Shown here: positions 12,949 through 25,338 of the stretch, piece by piece
Numbering within the stretch: position 1 is the first letter of the stretch
Layout: the number at the start of each line of letters is the position of its first letter
Source of the DNA: Auanema rhodensis
Taxonomy: Eukaryota > Nematoda > Chromadorea > Rhabditida > Rhabditidae
NCBI GenBank assembly: GCA_964057225.1
Contig: OZ059897.1
Location: 15,872,001-15,936,000 of the forward strand
Length of the DNA stretch: 64,000 bases
Reading direction: 5' to 3'
Notes under the pieces: model-generated
Databases searched by the model: none
Told to the model about the DNA's origin: nothing
Seen by the model: the letters and a program-made list of their open reading frames with translations, nothing else
Translations under genes and position numbers: made by a program

Positions 12949-15900
12949 ATGGGAGGAAAATTTCGGCACCGTGTAAATGGCAAAGCCAAAATCAAAGTGC
13001 CTAAGGGCATGACGTAAGGAGTATTCTAAATTTTAATTTTAATGAATTTTTTAAAGATGTGAAAGTAATCCCACAAAAAATAAGCATCGTCAGCATGCAT
13101 TATCTATCAGAAATTCTTCAATTATGCAAAATGATTTAGTTGCTGTTGACGATAGACCAATTATGCCATCAGAAAGTATTGCTGATAATTTTGTAAGTCG
13201 CAAGCCACTGGTTGTTGTTGAGTTATTTTTTTTAAGGAATCTATGTCTATTGGACATGGAACATCGAGCAAGAGTATGGTATCCGAAGGAGGCTTATCTA
13301 AATTCTCAGAGTTTACAAGCTGTACGAATCCAGCTTTCGAATCCGTTCATCGTATTTGGAAGTAAGCTTTCTTATTTAATTTTTTTTGTTTTCTGTTCGA
13401 GAATCGGGCAAGGCTTTTCAAGTTATCTTGTTAAGGTCTGGATCCTCCTTGCATACGGAGGTTATCTCGGTTCTCGCTGCTGTTGCCGAGCTCATCAGGG
13501 AGCGTAACGGTATTTTATTACCCTTTGTTCATCATTTATTTGAATTCTACACAGGAAAAGAAACTGATGTTGAATATTTCTCTGCTCTTTTAACTGCCTT
13601 GGAAGGAGTTCCTCTTGAGGATACTGCCAGGACCGCTGCTACAAGTTATCTCTTACATTTGATTGTAAAGAGAGTTCCAAAAGAAGTTTTACAGTCTCAA
13701 TTCACGAGAACTACTCAAGTAATACTGTATCACTAATAATTTTTAAATATATAATATTCCAGATTTTATACACGAAACTCTTGGAAAATGCCGAAAATTC
13801 AGATGGTGCCGTGTTAAAAAATCTTTTGTCTGCTCTTGGGGTTATTTTACGAGTACAACCTTCTGTGGTTTGGAATAATGCCAACACCAGGTTTTGTTTT
13901 GTGTTATGTTTTGTTTTCTTATAGTAACTTTTTAGGAATATGATAGTATCGGTTGCGGCGTTATGCAATCATGAAAAACCTTGGGTCCGAACAATGTCGA
14001 GAAGGGTTGTTAGGGCTGTTTTAACGGATCCTGTAACTGCTATGGATAATGGTCTTCATGTTGCTTCTGCTGGCGTAGGACAATTCATTTTAACTCAACT
14101 TGAGTCCTCGTTGGGAACTCAAAATGGTGCTATGAACGCTGTTCGACATCTTTGCCTTTTGGAAGGAATAATGCATAAAATGCCTTCAAACTTATTTAAA
14201 CAATTAACTGAAACTATTCTTAAAACGTTCACGATCGCTGACTCTATGGTGAAGCTTTACACGATCAATCAAAATATACAACTTTTTTAGGTCAAATGCT
14301 CAGCTCTTCAATGCATGCATAGGGCTCTTCAACGACAACCTTGTGATGCAGCTTTACCTGTTGATACTAATGTACTTCTCATTAATGCTTTAGCGTAATA
14401 TTTTATAAACGTATCGAAACTAATTTTAAAAAATTACAGTCAACTTTCTCCATCACCGTCTGATATTGCTGTGAATGCTTATTGGATGCAAGCTCTGGCT
14501 GAAGCTCATGTTTGTCTGACTGCGAAGTCGCCTCAGAGGTGCTATCAACTACTCCCAACTACGTTCCAAATGATCGTCAAGATGTTTGAAACAGGCAATG
14601 AGCAGCTTGTACAAATTACTTACCAGGTTGGATATTCCTATGTATTTTGTTAATTGAATTTTTGAAGGTGATCTCCCGACTTGTTGAACGATGTGTTCAA
14701 GATCATGAAGAATCTGCTCGCTATCTCTTAACTCTGTTGAATGATGCCCTAACTCTCCAAACTGCTCAAGTTTGGAAGTTCATTTTAAGGTTGGCTGAAG
14801 ACGAACAAGTTTATTTAATACTTAATATTATTCAGGTCACAGATGCGTTTATATGAGACTGCAGGAGAAGGGATTATTGGTCCTGAGTTTACTAAAGCAA
14901 TTGAATCGTTAGCAGCTCTCCGTCAGAGCGATCAATGTTTCTGCAAGGCAGAGCTTGATTTTGTATGTATTTGCAAAGATATCTTTTTTATTATAATCAT
15001 TTAGACAATAGGATCTGCTGTTCGACATGTTGGAGCTGCTGCTGTTTTGAATGTTCTTAGTCTTCAAATTGATCCAGATGCCGCTATTCTCTCCACTGAT
15101 TTTCCACGATCTTGGCTTATTCCCGTCCTCCGTGTAAATATTCATAATGCTCCTCTGTCATTATTCTTAACATTCTTCCTCCCACTTGCTATCAAAATTC
15201 ATAGGTAAGCATTTTTATAAAATTAAAAATCTACTTTTAAATTTACAGACGTTTACAATCATTAGATCCTCTTCCACAGCGTCTGTTCAATACTCTGCAA
15301 ATGCAATTATGGGAGCTTCTTCCCTCATTCTGTGAATCTCCTTCCGACCTTGAGAAATCTTTCCCTGATTTAGCTCCAGTACTTCCATTCTTTTCTAATT
15401 GAGTATATATATATATATATATTTAGGTAATGGGTGCTGCCTTAAACGAACGAAAAGATTTACGATTAATAATTTTGACTGCTATTCGTAGAGCTTTGAA
15501 ATTCGCACTTCAACCGGACGCTTCTTCTGAAAGGGTTGAGGTAGTAATTGTATGAAAATTTAATCTAACATTTACATTTAATCATAGGTGATGGCGAGAT
15601 ATGCCAAAAATTTTATGCCTCTTCTTTTCAACATGTACATTAACACCTCCATCGAAGGAGAATATGATGACAAGGGTGTTAGGTACCATAATATTTTTTT
15701 CATAATGTTTAGTTATTTTAATACAGACTAGCTGTTTTGGAAACTATCAGAATATATACAGAAGTAGCACCTGCTGATTTAATTGCAAGATTCATAGACT
15801 CTGCCATTTCAAAGTATTCCGAGAAAGAAGAGGGCAAAAACGTTTATATGAAAAAGGTAGGATAGATCTTGTTTTTAGATAATTTTTTATATATTTAGAC

Positions 15901-17978
15901 TAGAATCTTGGATCTTATGTGCTGCTTAGTTAGATTTGCTCAATCGGCAGCAGTTGATAAAGTGTTTGATATTGTTCTGCCATTTTTCAAGAATAGCGAA
16001 GGACATCAAAAAAAAGCTTTCAGAATTTTGGAAGAAATTATTCAGAGAAAGTAAGGATTGTTTTTTTGTTATGGTTCATTAGTTAATTTTATTAAGATCT
16101 TCTCCTTCTCTTTCCAATTTCTTTGAACGTATTCAATCAGAAATTGACGATATAATCTCCCTCCCTATTTCTATTATTTCGCTCCCCGCTCGTGCTTCAT
16201 TCATTAGTTGCATTAATCTACTACTTGACACCTTTGAAGATTATCAAGCTCTTACCAAGTTTGTTTCCAAGGTTTTGAATGCAATCATTCTAACGTTAGA
16301 TAAGGTGATAATTTTTTTATTTTACTTTTTCTATGTACGATTTTTTTTAGAATAACAGCACTCATGCACGTGCGAATGCAAGCAAGCTTTTACAAAGCAT
16401 TTGCAATAAGCTTATTGCTGTTGCATCTGAAGCAGGGTAAACTTATCTTCAGAAGTTTTGTTTTAATATTTTCTGTTCAGGGAAACTCCATCAGGCGCTT
16501 TGAACCATGTTCTCAGTGGTATTTATGAATTAGCTGCCATAGTATCAGGAAATATTATGGAGGTTGATCTAGGAGTAGCTAGATCTACCCTTGTGGCTCT
16601 GAATATAATTGCACAGAAGCAATTGAAAGTTTTGAATGTGTCTCATCTTTCAAGAATTGTTTCGCATGGTGCTTCTTGGATTGGAGACGGTAGGGCTCCT
16701 GTACGAATTCTGGCCATCAGGTGAGCTAATTTATACTTCGCCTTTTATCTTGTATTGTATTTATATTAGATTGTTGCGTGTTCTCACGCAAAAAATGCCT
16801 GAATTTGCTATGCATCAATATAGAGAAATTCTTTTGAATTCCATATTCGAAGGTCAGCTCACTTGCGATCTTACTGTTAAGGTATTCAGTCCATTTAATA
16901 AACTTATATGGGTATTTCATTTTAAGGTTCGTAAAGCAAACCGACTTTTACTTGAAGCTTTGATGGAGAAATTTGGTTTTAATGTTCTGGAGAAATATAC
17001 AAAGAAAGAGGAATGGCTTAAACAAATGAAAAATATTGAGAAAATCAAAAGAAGAAAGGCTGCAAAAGCAACTGGAGAACCTATGGAAGCTGATAGTGAT
17101 GATGGTATATTGTAACATGAGCTTATGTAGTTAATATATGTTTCCAGAGGGAATGAGCACCGTTGGATCTCGTGTTAGTAGTACCCGCACCGCAAACGCT
17201 GATACTATTTTGGAACTTTTGGAAGATAGTGACGAAGATGATGATAGTGAAGCTATGCTTGAAACTCGTAGCAGAGCGGGCAGTGTTTGGTTGAAGGAAG
17301 ATGCCGATGGAGATGCTACTGACCTATTGGATAACAATAACCTGATTAACAGAGTTAGTCGTTGTGTAATAAGGTTTACCTAATGGCAATTTAAGGTTAC
17401 AACTTCTGATCCAGCACTCATGGCAAGAAGAAAAGCTAAGATGATGGAAAAGAAAAAAGATTCTACATTCAAATTTACTAAGGATGGAAAAATTATTATT
17501 CTTGACGAAGATGGTCAGTCTAGAAACAGTTAAAATTAATCAAATATATATGTATTGAAGATGATGAAAACCCTCTTGGAGTTGGGCGTAAAAGGAAAAA
17601 TGGATTGGATGATCTTGATGACGATATGCCTAAAAGAGTTGGAAAGAAGCGAAAAGATGATAGTGATGTTGAGTCTGATTATGAAGATTCTGATGAAGAT
17701 GAACCTGTTAAAGTATGTTTGTTGTCAAGGTTTCTTTGATTAGTTTTTTATTCCAGAAATCAAAATCTACTGTCTCAAATGCATCTTCTTACCGCCCTGG
17801 TGGAAAGGGTATACATAGAGATCTTAACAAAGAAAAGAAGAAGGGAAAAGGAAATGTACAACCATATGCTTATATTTCTTTGAAACAAAAGTCTGGGAAG
17901 CAAGATATTAGAAAGATTTTAAAAACGCAAAGAAAAAGCGGAAAAGGTGTAGCCAAGCAAAATAAGGGTATTAATTAG
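12949..17978 (+). CDS. RRP12-like ribosomal RNA processing protein
   Basis: Twenty-six exons give about 1295 residues, close to human RRP12 (about 1300). Exons include 12949-13013, 13057-13192, 13237-13361, 13436-13509, 13555-13718, 13763-13890, 13936-14248, 14291-14394, 14440-14626 and so on to 17561-17712 and 17757-17978. Alignable blocks include GKETDVEYFSALLTALEGV, the NUC173 region around STDFPRSWLIPVLR, and a charged C-terminal tail with KFTKDGKIIILDEDD followed by Lys-rich segments. RRP12 is a HEAT-repeat protein that helps pre-rRNA processing and export of both ribosomal subunits from the nucleus. One anomaly: in exon 16097-16305 the frame shifts by one base at the TTTT run 16260-16263, although both flanks match the family and splice phases fit. 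RRP12 ends 300 bases before the MKS-5 start. Confidence 0.9.
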
Positions 17979-18277
17979 TTGTTTAGATTCAAAATTGTTA
18001 TTGTTTATTTTTATTTTTTGTTTGTTATTTTGTTCTGTTGTTTGTTATCCAAATTGATTGTGATATAAAATGGTTTAAAAGTAAGCTTAAGCATTAATGT
18101 ATAAGTAATTAGAAGCTAGCTGCAACCTGGAGGGCAGCCGTTGTCATGGTAACAAAAGCTGGTTCACTAAGGAGCGCTTGGCATTACGGCAGCTGTTCCA
18201 GATTTTTGCGATCTTAACCACCAGTATCATTCATACTATTCTTCTAATAGGAAAAATTTTCTAAATTTCACTTCATA
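17979..18277. other. intergenic region between RRP12 and MKS-5
   Basis: The RRP12 3' UTR (T-rich, 17979-18060) is followed by the MKS-5 promoter. The only clear element is the X-box listed separately. Confidence 0.5.
18140..18153 (+). promoter_or_regulatory. X-box (RFX/DAF-19 binding site)
   Basis: The 14 bases GTTGTCATGGTAAC match the RFX-factor X-box: two imperfectly inverted half-sites (GTTGTC and GGTAAC) separated by AT. The site lies 138 bases before the MKS-5 start codon. In C. elegans such sites, usually within about 250 bases of the start, drive ciliary genes through DAF-19. Its position in front of a cilium gene makes it very likely functional. Confidence 0.85.
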
Positions 18278-21200
18278 ATGGTTATACGACCACCAATTGA
18301 AAGTTGGTCTAGACCAGAGTTAGAAGATAAATATCACTCTATTATTGATAATTATCGAGAACTTCAAAAGAATAATAAAGAGTTGGAAAAGAAAGTATCA
18401 CAGTAAGTCCATTTATTCTTTTTGTATTTTGTATTTTTATCTACCAAGGCTAAATAGTAGATTTCGAAAATCTATCTTTGAAAGAAAAGCTAAAGAAGAT
18501 CATACAATAGAAAAAGAAAGATATGATGAACTTGTCAGGGATAATGAGCTTTTATTAATGAAAGTAAGATCCTCTTTCAAAATTATTTAATATATGCTCT
18601 TTTGTCAGTTAAAAACAGCAAAACATCAACTTCTCACTTATACTGCACCCAATGCTCGATCTACAACATATTCTGCAATGACTGTATGTTCTATTTTATT
18701 ATTACATTTAAAATTCTAAACATAAAAAACTTATTGGAGCATAATTATTAGGCATATATTAAATTGGTTGTTTTTTTACATTTCCAATAAGTTTTATTAT
18801 ATATTTTTTTGTACCATGATGTCAGCTTCCCAATTAAACATTTTTAAACGGTTCGTTGAACATGCTAAAGTACAATGCGAAATTTCAAATTCATATACAT
18901 ATGTAAAAAAAAACTTTTAATATAGATGATGATACTAATTCAGGGGAGGTTGGCTTCTGTACCTATGTCAACTGTTAGAAAAAATATTTCAATAGCACTA
19001 TCAGATAGAAGTCACAGAGGACAACAGCATGATGAGAACACAGGGAAAGGATCTGAGAGGTAGTTATATATAATAAATAAAACTATACATATAGATTTAT
19101 TGTAGAATGTCCAGCAATAGAAATCATGATACTAGTTTATCTGAGAAAGCAAACGTAATCAAATTGAATCGTACACTCCGTGAGAAAAATGCACAAATAG
19201 CTGAACTTCAATATGAAATAGAAAGATTAACAACGGTTAGATGAGAGTTATTCAATTAACATCTTAAATTCAATATTTCAGCAGCTACAATCTATTCGTA
19301 CAGATTTAGATGGTTATAAGTCGCAAACAGTTATTAAATCTGAAAATGATTCGTTGAATACCGAAAAAATAAAAGAGTCACAGCTTACTCATGAGAATGA
19401 ACTTGCTAAAAGAGATTTAGATATGGTTCGCAAAGAGTTGATAGTTCTCAAAGAGGCTAACGAACGACTTATAAAACAGTAAATTTAGTGCTAAAATATA
19501 TAACAAATATGTGATTTTTTAGGTCCTTAAACTATGAATTTGCTGACGGCGCTAATGACATTGTTTCTTTTAAGAAAGAAATTGTGGTTTTAGAAGAAAA
19601 ACTACGTGAATCGGAAAAGATTGAACGAGAAACAGCAAAGAAGAGACGTCACGAACGTCGTCAATATGAAGAATGGAAGCAACATTATCGCCAAAGGATT
19701 AAAGCTCTAGAAAGTAAAGAGCAAAATCGAGTCTCTGTAAAGTAAAAGATCATTCACGATTTCAATTAGAATTAATCAAAAACTTTCAGTAAAGTTAGTT
19801 CGTACGAGCAGGAATTTGATATCACACCGCGAAGCGACATATCTCATATAGATAGAGGTTCAAAGAGACGAAAACAGAAAGTATAGCAACTATTTTTTGA
19901 CATATTAATAGTATTAATACTGTAGGCTGGCCAAGAAATCACTGATGATATTCTTCTACGTCTTTACAATGATGTTGCAGGTCTTCTTGAAGCTCATAAT
20001 GGTGGACCAAATGCAAATGACTTCTTACTAGATGGTGGCCTTGATTTAAAATCAGCTGAAAAGTAATATATTATAATTGGAGATTGATCTTAACTACGTT
20101 ATATATTTAAGATGGCAAAAAATGTACGCCGAACTTTATGATGAACTTGAAAAGGTCAGGAATATGTTGTTAATACAGCATAACATAAATCAAAAACAAA
20201 ATACAGAGGTTGGACTATAAAATAGTAATTTAGTGAGCTTTAATAAGTTCAGATTTCTGTATTAAATGAGGAATGTGAGAGGTTAAGAGTCACTGCAGAA
20301 GAAAAGTTAAACGACATGAGGGATCAGTTGAAGAAAAAGCATCAAGAAGTTATATTGTTAGAAGAAAAAATCAGATCAATTGCTTATGCTGGACAAAAAC
20401 CTGTAACTTTTAATGAAAATAGTAGCAAAGTGGGTTTGAATTCCATTTTTAATTTAACACAACGATTGAAAAATTGGCAGAAATGCTTAGCAGTTGCACA
20501 AATTTTCTTTCGTGCAGTCATGTCCGAGTGGTTAAGGAGATTGACTAGAAATCAATTGGGCTTTGCCCGCGTAGGTTCGAATCCTGCTGACTGCGAAACT
20601 TTTTGCACTTATTCTATTGAATTTGTTCTATTTGAAGTAAAATTTTTTTTAGACATCAGATGATTCTTTGACATCTGAGCTGTCGATTCGGCTCTTGTCT
20701 CTAAGATTTACCAAATCATACCATGCTGCTATAATGAATTCAGAATCATGTCCATCTTCGGTGTTTCTATCACTTGAATTTTTCGATTTTGAGTTACAAA
20801 CTACACCTCACCTGCAATTTCTTGAAAAACAACCAATGGATCATACAACAATATACAACCTTGTTTGTTCAAATTTATTACTTCACTATTTACAAACGGT
20901 ATTCTTATTCCAAAAAGAACTTATAATAAATTTTTGTATTCAGAATGGAATTACAATCGAATTGTACCGTCCACATTCAAATAGCTATCATCAGTTAGGA
21001 ACTTCTGTAATAAGTTTGGCCCCTCTGCTTAGAAAGGTTGTTTTGTAACTTGTTTTCAGATAAATCATTATAATTTCAGAAAATTAAAAAATATGAAGGT
21101 ACTGCGAACGTTATTGACATAAAGTCTGGACATACCATAGCCGCAGTAACATATGAGATCACATTAGGGCAAGATTTAAATGAAGCTATAACAAGTTATA

Positions 21201-23618
21201 AGGTGGTTTTTCATTGACAAACATGAAAATTCAACAAGTTAATTTTGTCAGCAAGCAGAACGAGCCCAGACATTACTACCTCTAAACATAAAGTCTGATG
21301 ACAACATGTCGTTTGATTACCTCATTATTCAAACACATCGATGCTCGGGAATTCAAAATGAAGATAGAAGTGAGAAAAAGTACATATTGAATCTTTTCTT
21401 TTTTTCATTTAAGGATCGCTTGAACTGTGTTTGGTTCACGAGCTTCTATCATTCTCCCCATTCTTCACTGATCCAATAATCGCAACGAACTCTACGGTTG
21501 AATTTGGGTCAAAGAAAGAATGGCCTATTCCTTCTGAGCAAATTAAACACTTAAAAGATCAGGTACACAGTTACAGATTCTATTTTTGTAATTTTGCCAA
21601 TATTCTCTTTATAGGAGATAATATTCTTTCTTGTTAACACCTCAGATGATAAGAAAGGTGATGGTATACTAGGCGTTCTGTCTCTGCCATTTGCACCTCT
21701 TTTGAACCAACAAGCTATAAAAGGATCATTCAATATGAAAAAAGTAAGTTGATATCATTTCACAAATTTCGATATTTGTAAAATTTTTATTGCAGCCAGA
21801 TGGTGCAGAGTCAGGTCTGATATTAGATATCAGTGTATTTTGGAAACACATCCCATTAGAAGATACAAATAACAACAGAATGAATGCTACTACTATAAAA
21901 GTATAATATATGGTTTTTAAAGCAAGATGGAATTGTCGATTTCAGAGAGAACAGACCGAGAGCGGCATGGCTTCTAGGCCAATCAATTATGAATCTTCTA
22001 ATTCTTCTTCAACAAATTCATCACCAGCTAGAACATTAGGACAACGAAAACCATCTGTTATTGAAAGCCCAGAAGAAGAATTATGGGAATTTCCAAGAAC
22101 GTAATATTCATTTCGTTCGTAATGTATCTCTAATTCTTTATACAGGGTAGAAATTGTACGAAGCCCGGCATCTTCTTCTCGTTCATCATCCTCATCTGTA
22201 ACGACCGTTGAAGAAATAACGAAAGATAGTACACCAACGCAGACGGCAATGCAACCTTATGATATTGAGAATAAGGATGATTTCTCTTCGCCACCAAAGT
22301 TGCAATCACCTTCTGAATCAACATCATCAGATGATAACAGTCAGAATTCTACGGGAACATATACTAAAGAAAAGCCTAATGTTACAGGTGAAAATCTATA
22401 TCATTATTTGAATAAACGATACTTTGAAGATATCCAAGACGAAAGCATCGAATCTGATGGAATGACAGTGGAAAACGAAAATACAAGAGAACGTGAGCGT
22501 GATGAAATTCGCAGTTTGCTAGGAAATTTGCCTCCTATTGCCAAACCTAGACTATCCAAGGTGAAATTACAATAGTCAATATTGGAATGTTTTAGTTTCT
22601 TTAAGATTCAGTCAGATTTTGATTCAGCCAACATTTTCAAGTTACCAATCCAGCACCAAATTATTGATACGTTATCTGACGATGGAAGTGACCATAGAGA
22701 TATAAATAAAATGAAAAGAAATGTGGTTTTTACCCAGCCTCTGCATCAGTCTATCTCGCGTATGTAATTCATTGAAAACTTCTAATATTGAACTTTTCGA
22801 ACTTTTCTTATTCACTATTAGCAAAAATATTACAGCTAGTGAGAGTTCATCGCTGGCTTCGCCAACAAGTAAACGGGATAAGCCTGTTGTACCTCTTCCG
22901 GATGATGGCGGAAAAAGTGTTATCAAATCTGTTCCAAGACCTTTGGAGGTATCAACTATACACTGTATGGCGAAAATTTAATTTTTTTGAATGTTTAGAT
23001 TGATTATCCTATGGATGACACAATAATAGGAACAGTTACATTATATATAGATCAAATTTATAATTTTGAGTATTCACCACTTATGCATCCAAGTTATAAA
23101 AATATTAAATTGTATATTGACTGGTACGTTACATTCGAATTCCGTTTTACTAAGCTTCTGGGTGTAGGACATTCTTGGACTTCCCTCCGGAAGACTGTCG
23201 TGTTATCGGCAGTAAGCTTTTGGATCATACTCAACAACCCCTTCAAATTAAATTTAATTTCAGGAAAGGTAAGAAAAATTATTAAGTAATCAGCTAAAAC
23301 TTGAATTCAGAATATCATTTGACTAGAAAGCGTGTAGCATTATTAGAGCAATACATTGAGCTACATAATAAGTTAGAATTTTGTTTAATGACGGATACAG
23401 AAGAGGACAGTGAAGAACTAGCAGTGGCTTTATTGGAATTAGTTAGTAATCCAAGTGATCAAATACTTACGTTATCACGTTAGTTCTTTTTAGAGTAAAT
23501 TAAAATTCAACAATGATTTTCAGTTTTGGATGTCAGCGGGATCAAGTATGCAAATATTGATTTAGCTCTATTTTACAAGGAATCCATATTCGAAGAATCG
23601 AATGTTACCAGTCTTTAA
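18278..23618 (+). CDS. mks-5: MKS-5 / RPGRIP1-RPGRIP1L ciliary transition-zone protein
   Basis: Twenty-six exons join in frame to 1255 residues (18278-18402, 18449-18563, 18609-18683, 18944-19059, 19106-19235, 19282-19478, ... 20253-20429, 20653-20898, ... 22999-23123, 23168-23268, 23311-23478, 23524-23618). Residues about 1-490 are coiled coil. From about 493 a C2 domain begins with VFLSLEFFDFELQTTP, closely like RPGRIP1's FFDFE-TQTTP block. A second C2-like domain lies around 690-800. Then comes a Ser/Glu-rich linker, and a C-terminal domain (WTFLDFPPEDCRV onward) fits the RPGR-interacting C2-like domain. The protein scaffolds the transition zone of sensory cilia and positions MKS and NPHP modules. 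The X-box upstream supports ciliary expression. The intron 20430-20652 contains a tRNA gene. Confidence 0.9.
20514..20595 (+). tRNA. tRNA-Ser (anticodon AGA)
   Basis: An 82-base class II tRNA folds with acceptor arms GCAGTCA and TGACTGC plus a G discriminator. It has a D-arm A box, a five-pair anticodon stem, and a loop CTAGAAA giving anticodon AGA (20547-20549). A long variable arm (GGGC-TTT-GCCC) and the B box GGTTCGAATCC are intact. The G discriminator base and long arm are serine identity elements. No intron. It lies inside an intron of MKS-5 on the same strand, so it needs its own Pol III transcription from the internal A/B boxes. Confidence 0.97.
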
Positions 23619-23843
23619 TAGCTGAAAAAAAATTTCGTAAAACTATGATGAAGGTTAATAAACAAGAGCAAATAATCTAGTAAGAATTCGATTTGAATAT
23701 TATAATAGTATCAGACTTAAAATTTTATGATAATCTTAACAGTAAAGAAGTCATTTTCTTAACAATAAGCAACAATATGAAATAACAATAAAAATCTCTA
23801 ACTAGATTAGATTTAGTATCTAAAAAGATCTGTAGTACCCGCT

Positions 23844-24596
23844 TCAGTATTCCTCAGGATTCAATTTCCTTGGTTTAATAGTGTGATTTTCAGCAGCACC
23901 TTTAGGATATTGAATAGCTTTAGGGTACGGCTCACCAAATAATGTATCATGAAGTTGAACCTATTAAAAAATATGAAAAAAAAAAGAAGAAAAAAAATTC
24001 ATACATTATACTTAAACTCTGTGTCATCAGGTATTACTTTTCTGCCTTCGCGTTCAGCCATTTCTTTTGTTAAAGCAACTAGACTCTAAAAGATTACATG
24101 GTTCAAAAGAAGAACATTAGAAAAGATCCACCTTAAAAGTTCTGGGTTCATATATTGCAAGCTGAGATAGAACAACATTATCTAATAGGATATGAGCTTT
24201 TTCTAAAAGATTGCGAAAATGCTTGTATTCAAAATTATGTTCTTGCAATGCAGCTTCTACTCTTTCTTGAGCATACTAAAGAAATTTTAACTATATATTA
24301 GTGTTAAAGATTAATATCTTACAAATTTTTCCAATTTTGGTTCATCATGTCGTTGCATTTCTAAGTAATTAAAAATTTTATCCTGTTTCCTATATGCTCC
24401 TTTAACTGTCGTTCTTTCTGAAGCGTATTGCCACTGAAAAGAATAATTATTTCAAAGTAATAAACTAAAAGTCTACCGCTGTGAATCTGTTAAGTCTTTC
24501 TCTGGAAAGCCATCTATCAGCTTTAGGAATCACATGGAACGGATGATAATTACTATTAACAATTCTCCTCAGAGATAATGCTGCGGACAGCCTCAT
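23844..24596 (-). CDS. mrpl-20: mitochondrial large-subunit ribosomal protein bL20m
   Basis: Five exons on the - strand (24477-24596, 24323-24433, 24132-24275, 24005-24085, 23844-23960) give 190 residues. The central block AALQEHNFEYKHFRNLLEKA, followed by LDNVVLSQLAIYEPRTFKSLVAL, matches the C-terminal half of ribosomal protein L20. The N-terminus MRLSAALSLRRIV is a typical basic mitochondrial presequence. A TTTAG lies two bases before the ATG, a likely trans-splice acceptor. The protein is convergent with MKS-5 (225 bases between the stop codons). Confidence 0.85.
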
Positions 24597-25338
24597 TCTA
24601 AAGATTTTCTTTTGGATCTTGTAAAACAAATTTTACATAAAAGCAAAGAAGAGAACGAATATTATCCCTAACACTTCTTTCGAAAAAAATATATCTACTT
24701 ATATATATATATTATTCTATAACTAATATCTCCAATACATGCTAACCAGAGCATGCATAATCCTGGCAAACAGCCAGATCTGAGGCCAACCAATCGTGGT
24801 AGGACCTTTTGCACTCTCTCGCGCGTCTAAGAATCGATACTATGGTTGGATACCAGCCAAGTGTAAATGTTGTGAATTTTCACCAGGAAGTGTTAGTATA
24901 TCGTAATATAAAACTTTGTATTTTTAAAACTAATAGTGAAATTGTTAATTTATCTATGATTTCAAAAATTTGAAATAATATGTTTTTCATTTCATTTTTG
25001 TATTTGCATCTTTGAATTTCAAATAATTTGGTACGCTTTTTTTTTGCTTTAGGTCATACTTTGGTTCTAAATTCTGATTAGAACATGTTATGCTAAGAAT
25101 GTTTTGTATTACTTACATTTGAAATTTTTCATGTTTTAAAAATATTGAGGTTTCCTTTTTTAATATTTATTTTGATATGATAAAAATGTTGCTTCGTGGC
25201 TCGAATTGAGAAGTTGATTTCTTTCATTTTATGACTCCGCATCCTTATCAACGCTTGTTTTGTTCTTTTCACGAGCTTAATTTCTAGCTATACGCACAGT
25301 AAAGTGTGCCATGATCCTGAGGGATACAAGATAACCAA
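24597..25338. promoter_or_regulatory. divergent intergenic region between bL20m and SSBP/SAM-10
   Basis: 742 bases separate the two start codons. A more GC-rich patch at about 24735-24865 interrupts AT-rich sequence and may hold promoter elements. I see no coding region or named motif. Confidence 0.4.

Noticed and set aside
13362-13435. Apparent frame break in RRP12 after the WK codons
   Set aside because: Using the acceptor TTGTTAAG at 13428-13435 instead of the earlier CGAG gives perfect alignment to RRP12 without any indel.
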